Positions 39,404-48,564 of a stretch of DNA of 64,000 bases are shown here, piece by piece. Position 1 is the stretch's first letter; every line of letters begins with the position of its first letter. A model generated the notes under the pieces. The model was not told where the DNA came from and ran no database searches. It saw only the letters and a list, made by a program, of their open reading frames with translations. The position numbers and the translations under genes are program-made. Source of the DNA: Burkholderiales bacterium (GTDB taxonomy: Bacteria > Pseudomonadota > Gammaproteobacteria > Burkholderiales > Burkholderiaceae_C); the NCBI GenBank assembly GCA_016223165.1, contig JACRPO010000003.1, forward strand, positions 186,001 through 250,000, read 5' to 3'.

Positions 39404-40027
39404 TTGCTCCTGCGGCGCGCGCTGGCACTGGCGCTGGTGCTGGCGCAGGGCGCCGTCCACGCCGACGAGCCGCGCACTGCCGATTCCTTCAAGGACTGGC
39501 GCGTGCAGCACGAGGCCGCGGTCGCCGCGTTCGAGGCCCTGCTCGTCGCGCAAGGCCTCGCCGAGGTCGCGCCACTGCACCAGCTGCTGCGTTCGGCGAG
39601 CGACTGGCAGCGCTGCGGGGCAGAGCCCTACGCGGTGCCACCCGAGGCGCAATGGCCGGCGGCGCTCTCCACGCTGCGCCTGCTACGCACGCTGCGCTCC
39701 GAGGCCGTGCTCGGCGCCTTCGAGATCCACTCCGCCCATCGCGACGCGGCGCTGAATGCCTGTGCCGGCGGCGCACCGCGCAGCACGCATCTCGTCGCGT
39801 TCGCCGTCGATCTCGTACCGCTGGACGATGCCCAGGCCGGCGCGCGGCTGTGCCGCTACTGGGCGCGGCACGGGCAGGGCTGGCAGATGGGCCTGAGCCG
39901 CTATCCTTCGGGCCGCATTCACATCGACACGTGGCGCTACCGCACCTGGGGCGCCGACCATTCGGCGCGCTCGTCATTCTGTGCCGCCGAGTCCGAACGC
40001 GAGGCGGCACCCGATGCCGCCCGCTGA
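39404..40027 (+). CDS. Exported M15-type peptidase (DUF882/YcbK-like)
   Basis: A 207-residue exported protein. A TTG at 39404 begins a good signal peptide (LLLRRALALALVLAQGAVHADEP); no ATG is available in this position. The metal site of the M15 fold is visible: His and Asp in STHLVAFAVDL and a second HID in GRIHIDTWRYRTWG, as in peptidoglycan DD-peptidase-like proteins. Cysteines may form a disulfide (WQRCG...LNACAGG). Peptidoglycan cleavage in the periplasm is likely. It lies 14 nt after the DUF1304 gene. Confidence 0.72.
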   Translation: MLLRRALALALVLAQGAVHADEPRTADSFKDWRVQHEAAVAAFEALLVAQGLAEVAPLHQLLRSASDWQRCGAEPYAVPPEAQWPAALSTLRLLRTLRSEAVLGAFEIHSAHRDAALNACAGGAPRSTHLVAFAVDLVPLDDAQAGARLCRYWARHGQGWQMGLSRYPSGRIHIDTWRYRTWGADHSARSSFCAAESEREAAPDAAR

Positions 40028-40081
40028 CACCGTGCCGAACATCTCCTCCCGCGCTCGCCTGCGAGTACATCGAGTTTGCCC

Positions 40082-40858
40082 GTGCCCTGGACCCTCGCCC
40101 ACCCCGCCGCCGTCCTGCCCCTTCGCCGCCGGCACGGGTGGCTTCCGTTCCTGGGCCTGGTGATCGGCAGCCTCTCGCCCGACTTCGGCTACCACAGCGG
40201 CCACTTCGACGCGGCCAAGGTGGCGCACTCGCTGCCGGGCCTGTTCGTGGTGTGCCTGCCCACGGGCCTGGCGGCGGCGATGCTGCTGCTGCTGTTCAAG
40301 CCCGTGCTCGTGGAGCTGCTGCCACAGCCGCACCGGCATGCGCTGTCGACGCTGGGCGGCGCGCGCCGCTGGCCGGGCGCTCGTGAACTGCTCGCGCTCG
40401 CCGCGGCCGTGGTGGTCGGCGCCGCCACGCACGTGGTGTGGGACTCGTTCACGCACGGCTACGGGCTACCGGTGCAGCACCTGCCGTTCATGCGCGCGCT
40501 GCTGGTGCGCGTGGGCGAACACGATTTCCGCGTCTACAACACGCTGCAGCATGCGAGCACCGTCGTCGGCGTCACGTGCCTGCTTGTCGCCTATCGGCGC
40601 TGGCTGAGGCGCGCACCGGCCGCACCGGCCGGCGCCGACGACGGTCTCGACCGCGCGCGAGTGCTCCTGCTGCTGGCCTGCCTGGGCGCCGCGGTGGCGG
40701 TGGCCATCCCGCTCGCCCATGCCGCGGCCGCCGAGTCCGGGTCGGAGCGCCTCGTGTCGGTGATCGTCGTTCGCACGGTCATCTACGCCACGACATTCGC
40801 CACGCTGCTCTACCTGGCGGCAGCGCTGGCGTGGGCCGCGCGACGCCGCCGCGCCTGA
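40082..40858 (+). CDS. DUF4184 family membrane protein
   Basis: A 258-residue integral membrane protein with about six helices. The start VPWTLAHPAAVLPLRRRHGWLPFLGLVIGSLSPD matches the MPFTL(S/A)HPAA N-terminus of the DUF4184 family, so I prefer the GTG at 40082 over a TTG at 40076. HVVWDSFTHGYGL contains conserved polar residues in a helix. Function unknown. Confidence 0.8.
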   Translation: MPWTLAHPAAVLPLRRRHGWLPFLGLVIGSLSPDFGYHSGHFDAAKVAHSLPGLFVVCLPTGLAAAMLLLLFKPVLVELLPQPHRHALSTLGGARRWPGARELLALAAAVVVGAATHVVWDSFTHGYGLPVQHLPFMRALLVRVGEHDFRVYNTLQHASTVVGVTCLLVAYRRWLRRAPAAPAGADDGLDRARVLLLLACLGAAVAVAIPLAHAAAAESGSERLVSVIVVRTVIYATTFATLLYLAAALAWAARRRRA

Positions 40859-40888
40859 ACCGCAACCCGGACGCCCCGCCTGGCGCCC

Positions 40889-41953
40889 CTAACGCAGCGA
40901 GGCGTTGATCCTCGCCAGCAGGGCGCTGCCGGGGCAGAGGGCGTCCTCGCCGAGCGCATTCAGTGCCCGCGGCACGGTGCCGAGCGCCGCGTGCAGGTCG
41001 CGCGCCTCGGGGTCGATGAAGAGCAGCCCGGTGGGCACCTCGCCCTCGGCCTGCAGCGCCTGCACATGCGTGAGCGCGCCGACGCGGTCGGTGGGGTCGT
41101 AGTCGGCGTGCAGCTTGCGCAGGCGCATCGTGCTGCCGTCGCCCTGCGGCAGCGCCAGCACCTCGCCGGCCTTCCAGGCGCCGGGTTCGGCGACCGTCTC
41201 GCGGGCGAGGTCGATGAAGTCGATGCGGCTCACCGCCTCGTTGTGCTCGCGCACGTAGTCGTAGCTGCGCGTGCTGCCGGCGTGGTTGTTGAAGGCGACG
41301 CAGGGGCTGATGACGTCGATGAAGGCGGCGCCGCCATGGCGCAGCGCGCCCTTGATGAGCGGCACCAGCTGCGCCTTGTCGCCGCTGAAGCCGCGCGCCA
41401 CGTAGGTGGCGCCGAGCTGCAGCGCCATGCCCACCAGGTCGACCGGGCTGTCGTTGTTCAGCACGCCCTTCTTGCTCTTGCTGCCGCGGTCGGCGGTGGC
41501 GCTGAACTGGCCCTTCGTGAGGCCGTAGACGCCGTTGTTCTCGACGATGTAGGTCATCTTCACGCCGCGGCGCATGGCGTGCGCGAATTGCCCGAGGCCG
41601 ATGCTGGCGCTGTCGCCGTCGCCACTGACGCCGAGGTACAACAACTCGCGGTTGGCGAGCGCCGCGCCCGTGAGCACGCTCGGCATGCGCCCGTGCACGG
41701 TATTGAAGCCGTGGCTGGCGCCGAGGAAGTAGTCCGGCGTCTTGCTGCTGCAGCCGATGCCCGACAGCTTGGCCACGCGGTGCGGCTCGATGTCGAGCTC
41801 CCAGGCGGCCTGGATGATGGCCGCGCTGATGCTGTCGTGGCCGCAGCCGGCGCACAGCGTGCTGACCTTGCCTTCGTAGTCGCGCCGCGTGTAGCCGACC
41901 CGGTTCTTGGCGAGCGTCGGATGGTGCAGCTTCGGTTTGGCGATGTACGTCAT
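40889..41953 (-). CDS. korB: 2-oxoacid:ferredoxin oxidoreductase subunit beta
   Basis: A 354-residue subunit binding thiamine diphosphate and a 4Fe-4S cluster. STLCAGCGHDSISAA and SGIGCSSKTPDYF carry cluster cysteines, and GDGDSASIGLGQ...ENNGVYGLTKGQ is the TPP/Mg2+ motif. Paired with the alpha subunit, it oxidatively decarboxylates a 2-oxoacid, 2-oxoglutarate being the most likely from similarity to KorB, with CoA. The ATG at 41953 overlaps the alpha-subunit stop by four bases. Third gene of an operon starting at 45656. Confidence 0.88.
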   Translation of the reverse strand: MTYIAKPKLHHPTLAKNRVGYTRRDYEGKVSTLCAGCGHDSISAAIIQAAWELDIEPHRVAKLSGIGCSSKTPDYFLGASHGFNTVHGRMPSVLTGAALANRELLYLGVSGDGDSASIGLGQFAHAMRRGVKMTYIVENNGVYGLTKGQFSATADRGSKSKKGVLNNDSPVDLVGMALQLGATYVARGFSGDKAQLVPLIKGALRHGGAAFIDVISPCVAFNNHAGSTRSYDYVREHNEAVSRIDFIDLARETVAEPGAWKAGEVLALPQGDGSTMRLRKLHADYDPTDRVGALTHVQALQAEGEVPTGLLFIDPEARDLHAALGTVPRALNALGEDALCPGSALLARINASLR

Positions 41954-43812
41954 TGCGGAAGGCGCTCCCTGCGCGGCGCCACGGCCAGCGCATGCACGTG
42001 CTTGGTGATGGCCTCGGTGATGAAGCGCGCGGTGATCGGCGTGCCGTCGTAGTGCAGCACCTTGATCAGCCAGGCCGGGTCGATCTCGAGCTCGTTGATG
42101 AGCATGCTGCGCATCTGCGCGTCGCGGTTCTGCTCGACGACGAAGACATGGTCGTGCGTGGCGATGAAGTCGCGCACGCTGGCCGGGAACGGAAAGGCCT
42201 TCAGGCGCATCGCGTCGATGTGGATGCCGGCCTCGGACAGCGCCACCAGCGCCTCGTCCATCGCCGGCGCCGTGCTGCCGAAGTAGATGACGCCCAGCCG
42301 CGTCTTCCTCTCTGCCGCGCGCACCTCGGGCTGCGGCACGAGGTTGGCGGCGGTGGCGAACTTCTTCAGCAGCCGGTGCACGTTGTAGAGGTAGTCGGGC
42401 CCGGCCTCGGAATACTGCGCGTAGGCGTTGCGCGTCGTGCCGCGCGTGAAGTAGCTGCCCAGCGTGGGGTGCGTGCCGGGCAGCGTGCGCCAGGGGATGC
42501 CGTCGCCGTCGACGTCCTTGTAGCGCCCGAAGTCCTTGCCCGCCTGCAGCTCCTCGGCCGTCATCACCTTGCCGCGGTCGTAGCGGCGCGCGTCGTCCCA
42601 ATTGAAGGGCTCGCACAGGCGCTGGTTCATGCCGATGTCGAGGTCGGTCATCACGAACACCGGCGTCTGCAGGCGATCGGCGAGGTCGAGCGCGGTGGCC
42701 GCGAACACGAAGCACTCGTGCGGGTCCTGCGGCAGCAGCAGCACGTGCTTGGTGTCGCCGTGGCTCGCATAGGCGCTGCTCAGCAGGTCGGCCTGCTGCG
42801 TGCGCGTCGGCATGCCGGTGCTCGGGCCGCCGCGCTGCACGTCGATGATGGTGACCGGGATCTCGGCGAAGTACGCGAGGCCGATGAACTCCGTCATCAG
42901 GCTCACGCCCGGCCCCGAGGTGGCCGTGAAGGCGCGCGCGCCGTTCCAGCCCGCGCCCACCACCATGCCGATGGAGGCGATCTCGTCCTCGGCCTGCACG
43001 ATGGCGTACTTCGCCTCGCCGGTGTCGGGGTCGTGGCGCAGCTTCTTGCAGTAGCTGATGAAGGCCTCGGCCACCGAAGAGCTCGGCGTGATCGGGTACC
43101 ACGCGCACACGGTGGCGCCACCGTACACGCAGCCGAGCGCCGCCGCCGCGTTGCCTTCGACGAAGATGCGGCCGCCGACGGCGTCGACACGCCTGACCCT
43201 GAGCCCCATGCCCGGGCCCTGCGGGGGCATCAGGTGCTCGCGCGCGAAGCTGCGGCCGGCCTGCAGGGCACGCACGTTGCTCTCGAGCAGACGCTCCTTG
43301 CCCTTGTACTGTTCGGAGAAGAGCTTCTCGATGACCTCGGCGTCCACGTCCATCAGCACCGAGAGCGCGCCCAGCACCATGATGTTCTTGAACAGCGTGC
43401 GCTGGCGCGGGTCTTCGTAGGTGGCGTTGCAGATCGCCGTCACCGGCATGCCGATCGTGGTGATGTCCTTGCGGAAGGCGAGAATTTCACTCTGGGTCAG
43501 CGGCCGCGTGCTGTCGTAGAACAGGTAGCCGCCGGTCTCGATCTCCTTCACGTCCTGGTCCCAGGTCTGCGGATTCATCGCCACCATCATGTCGATGCCG
43601 CCGCGCCGGCCGAGCCAGCCCTTCTCGGACACGCGCACCTCGTACCAGGTGGGCAGGCCCTGGATGTTGGACGGGAAGATGTTGCGCGGGCTCACCGGCA
43701 CGCCCATGCGCAGGATGGCCTTGGCGAACAACTCGTTCGCGCTCGCCGAGCCCGAGCCGTTGACGTTGGAGAACTTGACGACGAAGTCGTTGACGGCCTC
43801 GAGTCGATTCAT
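41950..43812 (-). CDS. korA: 2-oxoacid:ferredoxin oxidoreductase subunit alpha (gamma-alpha fusion)
   Basis: A 620-residue fusion of the gamma and alpha domains of OFORs. The N-terminal part (NGSGSASANELFAKAILRMGVPVSPRNIFPSNIQGLPTWYEVRVSEKG) is the gamma domain; the alpha part carries the YPITPSSSVAE motif and EDEIASIGMVVGAGWNGA, which bind TPP and 2-oxoacid. The ATG at 43812 overlaps the upstream GltD-like gene by four bases, and the stop overlaps korB. All three genes are therefore translationally coupled. Confidence 0.88.
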   Translation of the reverse strand: MNRLEAVNDFVVKFSNVNGSGSASANELFAKAILRMGVPVSPRNIFPSNIQGLPTWYEVRVSEKGWLGRRGGIDMMVAMNPQTWDQDVKEIETGGYLFYDSTRPLTQSEILAFRKDITTIGMPVTAICNATYEDPRQRTLFKNIMVLGALSVLMDVDAEVIEKLFSEQYKGKERLLESNVRALQAGRSFAREHLMPPQGPGMGLRVRRVDAVGGRIFVEGNAAAALGCVYGGATVCAWYPITPSSSVAEAFISYCKKLRHDPDTGEAKYAIVQAEDEIASIGMVVGAGWNGARAFTATSGPGVSLMTEFIGLAYFAEIPVTIIDVQRGGPSTGMPTRTQQADLLSSAYASHGDTKHVLLLPQDPHECFVFAATALDLADRLQTPVFVMTDLDIGMNQRLCEPFNWDDARRYDRGKVMTAEELQAGKDFGRYKDVDGDGIPWRTLPGTHPTLGSYFTRGTTRNAYAQYSEAGPDYLYNVHRLLKKFATAANLVPQPEVRAAERKTRLGVIYFGSTAPAMDEALVALSEAGIHIDAMRLKAFPFPASVRDFIATHDHVFVVEQNRDAQMRSMLINELEIDPAWLIKVLHYDGTPITARFITEAITKHVHALAVAPRRERLPQ

Positions 43813-45656
43813 GCGGGGACTCCCGGCCGTACCGGCACCGGCTTGCGGTCGCGGCAGCTCGGGCCGGCCTTGGTGGTGATGAAGAGGAACTTCTGCATGT
43901 CCCAGGCACCCGTCGGGCAGCGTTCGGCGCACAGGCCGCAGTGCAGGCAGACGTCCTCGTCCTTGACCATGACGTTCGTCGTCTTCAGCGGCGGGCTGAG
44001 GTAGAGGTCCTGCGTCGCGGTCGTCGCCGGCGCCTTCAGGCGTGTGCGCAGTTCGGCCTCTTCGGCGTTGCCGGTGAAGGTGATGCAGTCCATCGGGCAG
44101 ATGTCGACGCAGGCGTCGCACTCGATGCACAGCTTGTCGTTGAACACCGTCTGCACGTCGCAGTTGAGGCAGCGCTCGGCCTCCTTGAAGGCGGTGGGCA
44201 GGTCGAAGCCCAGCTCGACCTCGACCTTGATGCTCTTCAGCGTCTTCTCGGCCGCCGCCCAGGGCACCTTGTGGCGGGCATCGTCGGTGGGCGCGTTGTC
44301 GTAGCTCCACTCGTGGATGCCCATCTTCTGGCTGAGCAGGTTCACGTGCGGCGGCGGGCGGTCGTTCACGTCCTCGCCGTGCAGGAAGCGGTCGATGCTC
44401 ACCGCCGCCTCATGGCCGTGCGCGACCGCGGTGATGATGTTCTTGGGGCCGAAGGCGGCATCGCCGCCGAAGAAGACGCGCGGCACGCTCGACTGCATCG
44501 TCGTCGCGTCCAGCACCGGCAACCCCCACTTGTCGAAGGTGATGCCGCTGTCGCGCTCGATCCACGGGAAGGCGTTCTCCTGCCCCACCGCCACCAGCAC
44601 CTCGTCGCACTCGAACACGACGTCGGGCGCGCCGGTGGGCACGAGGCTGCGCTTTCCCTTGTCGTCGTAGACCGACTTCACGAGCTCGAAGCGCATGCCG
44701 ACCAGCCTGCCGTCCTCGTGGACGAAGGCCTTGGGGCTGTGGCACGGGTGCATCTCGATGCCCTCGTGCTCGGCGTCTTCCTTCTCCCAGGGCGAGGCCT
44801 TCATGTCCTCGTAGGTGCTGCGCACCACGACCTTCACGCTGTCGGCGCCCATGCGGCGCGCGCTGCGGCAGCAGTCCATGGCAGTGTTGCCGCCGCCAAG
44901 CACGATGACGCGCTTGCCGACTTTCGTGACATGGCCGAAGTACACCGAAGCCAGCCAGTCGATGCCGAGGTGGATGTGCGCGGCGGCCTCGGTGCGCCCG
45001 GGCACCTGCAGGTCGCGCCCGCGCGGCGCGCCGCAGCCGACGAAGATGGCGTCCCAGTCCTCGGCCATCAGCTTGTTCATCGAATCGATGCGCTCGCCGC
45101 CGCGCAGTTCGACACCGAGGTCGAGGATCCAGTCGACCTCCTCGTCGATCACCTCCTCGGGCAGGCGGAAGCGCGGCACCTGCGTGCGCATGAAGCCGCC
45201 GCCCTTCTTGTCGCCCTCGAAGACGGTGACCGTGTAGCCCTGCACGGCCAGGTCGCGCGCCACCGTCAGCGAGGCCGGGCCGGCGCCCACGCAGGCCACC
45301 TTCTTGCCGTTGCGCTGGCTGCGCGAAGGGGCGCGTGGCATCAGGGCGCGCACCTCGTCGCTCTTGAAGTCGGCCGCCACGCGCTTGAGCCGGCAGATGG
45401 CCACCGGCTCGGGCTTGTCGAGGTTCTTCTCCTCGACGCGGCCACGCCGGCAGGCGGGCTCGCAGGGGCGGTCGCAGGTGCGCCCGAGGATGCCGGGAAA
45501 GACGTTGCTCTCCCAGTTGACCATGTAGGCGTCGTCGTAACGACCCTGGGCGATGAGCCGGATGTACTCCGGCACGGGGGTGTGGGCGGGGCACGCCCAT
45601 TGACAATCGACGACCTTGTGGAAGTAGGCCGGATTGCTCACGTCGGTGGGCTGCAC
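43809..45656 (-). CDS. GltD-like FAD/4Fe-4S oxidoreductase of the KOR operon
   Basis: A 615-residue protein related to glutamate synthase small subunit. It has the N-terminal cysteine domain (CQWACPAHTPVPEYI and CDRPCEPACRRG), the FAD site (CVGAGPASLTVARDL) and the NAD(P) site (VIVLGGGNTAMDCCRSARRMG), then two ferredoxin motifs (CIECDACVDICPMDC and CLHCGLCAERCPTGAW). It starts with GTG at 45656, AGGAGA eight nt upstream. In Azoarcus/Thauera a homologous third subunit makes a 2-oxoglutarate:NAD(P)+ oxidoreductase. The likely role is electron exchange between NAD(P)H and the OFOR or a ferredoxin. Confidence 0.87.
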   Translation of the reverse strand: MQPTDVSNPAYFHKVVDCQWACPAHTPVPEYIRLIAQGRYDDAYMVNWESNVFPGILGRTCDRPCEPACRRGRVEEKNLDKPEPVAICRLKRVAADFKSDEVRALMPRAPSRSQRNGKKVACVGAGPASLTVARDLAVQGYTVTVFEGDKKGGGFMRTQVPRFRLPEEVIDEEVDWILDLGVELRGGERIDSMNKLMAEDWDAIFVGCGAPRGRDLQVPGRTEAAAHIHLGIDWLASVYFGHVTKVGKRVIVLGGGNTAMDCCRSARRMGADSVKVVVRSTYEDMKASPWEKEDAEHEGIEMHPCHSPKAFVHEDGRLVGMRFELVKSVYDDKGKRSLVPTGAPDVVFECDEVLVAVGQENAFPWIERDSGITFDKWGLPVLDATTMQSSVPRVFFGGDAAFGPKNIITAVAHGHEAAVSIDRFLHGEDVNDRPPPHVNLLSQKMGIHEWSYDNAPTDDARHKVPWAAAEKTLKSIKVEVELGFDLPTAFKEAERCLNCDVQTVFNDKLCIECDACVDICPMDCITFTGNAEEAELRTRLKAPATTATQDLYLSPPLKTTNVMVKDEDVCLHCGLCAERCPTGAWDMQKFLFITTKAGPSCRDRKPVPVRPGVPA

Positions 45657-45742
45657 GCTCTATGTCTCCTGGGCACCGCTGGCGCGCTCGGCGCTCGCCG
45701 TGCGCAGGGTCCGCGTCGTCAATATCGCCGGGCAGTCTAACG

Positions 45743-45758
45743 CGCGGGCTCGCCCGCG
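45743..45758. promoter_or_regulatory. Inverted repeat in the promoter region of the KOR operon
   Basis: CGCGGGC, two bases, GCCCGCG: a perfect 7-bp inverted repeat, 87 nt upstream of the operon start codon and next to a TAGACT -10-like hexamer on the minus strand. It could be an operator or only a GC-rich coincidence. Confidence 0.35.
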
Positions 45759-45915
45759 GTTGTCCGCGTCGACCCTGCCCGCACCCCGGGTGAGGCGTGC
45801 CCGCCACGCGTGCGCGCGTACAAGTACGGACTGTTTCACGCGCCCATCATTGATACCGGGGTGGCGCCGCTGCGACCACCGGCTCCGCACGACCCATGGA
45901 CTATGCTCGCCCGCG

Positions 45916-46557
45916 ATGCACAGAGTCGTCAGCGGCCCGGCCGCCATGCATGCACTGGCCGTCGCGGCTGGCCTGGCGCTGTTGCTGGGCGCGGGGGTCT
46001 ACCTGCTCGACCGGCCCGCGGGCAGCGCCTGGCTCATTCCGGCCGCCTGGCAGGCCGGCGCGCCGGGGGCGTGGTTCGGCGCCATCGGCGCGTGGCTGCC
46101 CAGCTTCGTGCACACCTTCGCGTTCAGCGTCCTCGTCGCCTGGCTGTTGCCGCGGCGGCTTGCCTTCATCGCAGCGGCCTGCCTGTCGTGGGCACTCGTG
46201 GACACCCTGGCCGAGTACGGCCAGCACGCGGCGGTCTCTTCATCGGTGGCTTCGGCCCTCGAGGCGTGGTTCAGCCACTCGCAGGTCGCCATGCAGGTCG
46301 GCCGCTACTTCACGCAAGGCTCGTTTGCCCTCGCTGATGTCGCCGCCGGGCTGGCCGGCAGCGCGGCCGCCTTCGTCGCCCTTTGCCTGGCGTGCCCGGA
46401 GATCCGGCGCCCGCGAGCCGTTCAAACATCGGCCGGGCCGTCCCGGTCGTCCCGTTTACTGGGCGGCCAGCCGGGCAGCACAGCGAACGCAGTGAACACG
46501 CCGTGTTCCTTTCTCCACCCAGAACGTTCAAGCAAGACAAGGGGAATTGCAACGTGA
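45916..46557 (+). CDS. Putative inner-membrane protein (VanZ-like)
   Basis: A 213-residue protein with about four hydrophobic helices (AMHALAVAAGLALLLGAGVYLL, FVHTFAFSVLVAWLLP, ACLSWALVDTLAEYGQHA and DVAAGLAGSAAAFVALCLA). The arrangement and the LVDTLAEYGQ segment resemble VanZ-like proteins, but I cannot confirm it. The ATG at 45916 is the first good start. Its C-terminal about 50 residues are low-complexity and reach into the start of the protease gene, so the true end is uncertain. Confidence 0.55.
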   Translation: MHRVVSGPAAMHALAVAAGLALLLGAGVYLLDRPAGSAWLIPAAWQAGAPGAWFGAIGAWLPSFVHTFAFSVLVAWLLPRRLAFIAAACLSWALVDTLAEYGQHAAVSSSVASALEAWFSHSQVAMQVGRYFTQGSFALADVAAGLAGSAAAFVALCLACPEIRRPRAVQTSAGPSRSSRLLGGQPGSTANAVNTPCSFLHPERSSKTRGIAT

Positions 46558-48554
46558 GGTCGACACCTTCGAACCACCACCCGCAGCGCTCGGTGCTGCG
46601 CGAGGCCGCGCGCTGGCTCGGTCTGGCCGCCGTCGCCTTCGCCGGTCTCGCGACCCTCGTCGGCTCGGGCGGCGGTGGCGGCGGGGGCGACACGCCGCCC
46701 GCCCTCAGCGTCATCGGCACGACGCCGACGAACGGCGCCACCGGCGTGGCGATCAACAGCACGGTCTCCGCCACCTTCGCCGAGAACCTCGCGAACACGC
46801 CGACCCTCACCGTCGCGGGCGGCGCCGGCACCGTCGCCGGGACCGTGGTGCGCGCGGGTGCGACGGTGACCTTCACGCCGGCCGCCGCGCTCGCGTTCTC
46901 CACCACCTACACGGCCAGCGTCAGTGGCGCCAGCGGCGCCGGCGGCGGCACGCAGTCGGGCACCACGACCTGGACCTTCACGACGCTCGCCGATCCGAAC
47001 GCGCCGCCCGGCCAGGTCACGATCAGCGGCACGGCCGACTTCGAGTCGGTGCCCAACGACACCAGCAGCAACGGGCGCCTGCTCTACGCCAACGTCGGCA
47101 ACCGCGTCATCCGCGGCGCCACGGTGCAGGTCGTGGCCGCAGCCGGCGGCGCGGTGCTCGCCAGCGGCACGACCAGCGCCACCGGCACCTACTCGCTGAC
47201 GATCCCGGCGGCGCAGTCGGTCATCGTGCGCGTGCGCGCCGAAATGCTGAAGAGCGCCGGCGCCGGCGGCACCTGGAACTTCACCGTGCGCGACAACACG
47301 CAGGGCGACGCCGTCTACGCACTCGACTCGCCCGCGTTCACGCCGACCGCCGGCGCCAACACGCGCAACCTGCGCGCCACATCGGGCTGGGGCGGCGCGA
47401 GCTACACCACCACGCGCGTCGCCGGGCCCTTTGCCGTCCTCGACGTCGCCTACGACGCCGTGCAGAAGATCCTCGGCGCCTCGGCCAACCAGGCCTTCCC
47501 GGCGTTGCAACTGATGTGGAGCGTGAACAACCGCCCGGTGAGCGGCAACCTCGCCACCGGGTCCATCGGCACGTCGTTCTACACGTTCGGGGCCAACGGG
47601 CATCGCATCTACATCCTCGGCGCCGCCGACACCGACACCGACGAGTACGACCGTCCGGTCGTCGCGCACGAGTTCGGCCACTACATGCAGAGCGCCTTCT
47701 CGCGCGACGACAGCATCGGCGGCCCGCACGGCGGCGGCGACAAGCTCGACATGCGCGTCGCCTTCTCCGAAGGCTGGGGCAACGCCTGGTCCGGCATGGC
47801 GCTGGCGACGCAGTACTACACCGACTCGGCCGGCGCCGGCCAGCAATCGGGCTTCCGCCTCGACCTCGCGGCGCAGCCGCCGGCGGGCGACCGCGGCTGG
47901 TACAGCGAGCGCTCGGTGCAATATCTGATGTACCAGTGGCACCAGAACGCATCGATCGGCTTCACGCCGATCTTCAACCTGCTCGCGGCGTTGCCCACCA
48001 CGCTGCCGGCCGACGGCGCGCTCTCGAGCATCCACCAGTTCGCCTACCGGTTGAAGCTCGCCGTGCCGGGCCAGGCCGCGGCCATCGACACGCTGCTTTC
48101 CAGCGTGTCGATCACCGTGACAGGCCCCATCGGTGCCGGCGAGACGAACAGCGGCGGCATCGCCGATGCGATACCGGTCTATCGCACGCACACGGCCGCC
48201 ATCGGCGTGGCGCAGAACTACTGCCTCAACGACTCCGCCGGCGGCGGCAGCGACGAGAGCAACAAGCTGGCCGCCCACGTCTTCATCCGCTTCACGCTCG
48301 GCGCCGCCGGCACGCGCACGATCTCGGCCGTCACCACGACGGGCGGTGTCACTTCCGATCCGGACTTCCGCCTCTATCGCAGCGACGGTACCCAGCAGGA
48401 TTTCGAGACCGATGCCAACAACGTCGAGACCACACCTGCCATCACGCTGCCTGCGGGCACGCACATCATCGCGCTGGACGACTTCAACCTGACGCGAGGG
48501 TCCAACGCCGCCACGAACAACGGCCAGCGCTGCTTCGACGTCACGATCAATTGA
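46554..48554 (+). CDS. Secreted zinc metalloprotease with Ig-like domain
   Basis: A 666-residue exported protein, starting GTG at 46554 after AAGGGG. The N-terminal hydrophobic helix (WLGLAAVAFAGLATLVGS) is followed by a run of glycines, where many relatives have a lipobox Cys; here there is none. Residues about 50-140 form a bacterial Ig-like Big_5 domain (GTTPTNGATGVAINSTVSATF...TYTASVSG). The zinc site is HEFGH (372-376) with a third ligand Glu406 in FSEGWGNAW, giving a gluzincin pattern. The C-terminal about 110 residues (CLNDSAGGGS...) look like a PPC-type domain. Secretion and autoprocessing are inferred. Confidence 0.78.
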   Translation: MRSTPSNHHPQRSVLREAARWLGLAAVAFAGLATLVGSGGGGGGGDTPPALSVIGTTPTNGATGVAINSTVSATFAENLANTPTLTVAGGAGTVAGTVVRAGATVTFTPAAALAFSTTYTASVSGASGAGGGTQSGTTTWTFTTLADPNAPPGQVTISGTADFESVPNDTSSNGRLLYANVGNRVIRGATVQVVAAAGGAVLASGTTSATGTYSLTIPAAQSVIVRVRAEMLKSAGAGGTWNFTVRDNTQGDAVYALDSPAFTPTAGANTRNLRATSGWGGASYTTTRVAGPFAVLDVAYDAVQKILGASANQAFPALQLMWSVNNRPVSGNLATGSIGTSFYTFGANGHRIYILGAADTDTDEYDRPVVAHEFGHYMQSAFSRDDSIGGPHGGGDKLDMRVAFSEGWGNAWSGMALATQYYTDSAGAGQQSGFRLDLAAQPPAGDRGWYSERSVQYLMYQWHQNASIGFTPIFNLLAALPTTLPADGALSSIHQFAYRLKLAVPGQAAAIDTLLSSVSITVTGPIGAGETNSGGIADAIPVYRTHTAAIGVAQNYCLNDSAGGGSDESNKLAAHVFIRFTLGAAGTRTISAVTTTGGVTSDPDFRLYRSDGTQQDFETDANNVETTPAITLPAGTHIIALDDFNLTRGSNAATNNGQRCFDVTIN

Positions 48555-48564
48555 GGACCGCACC

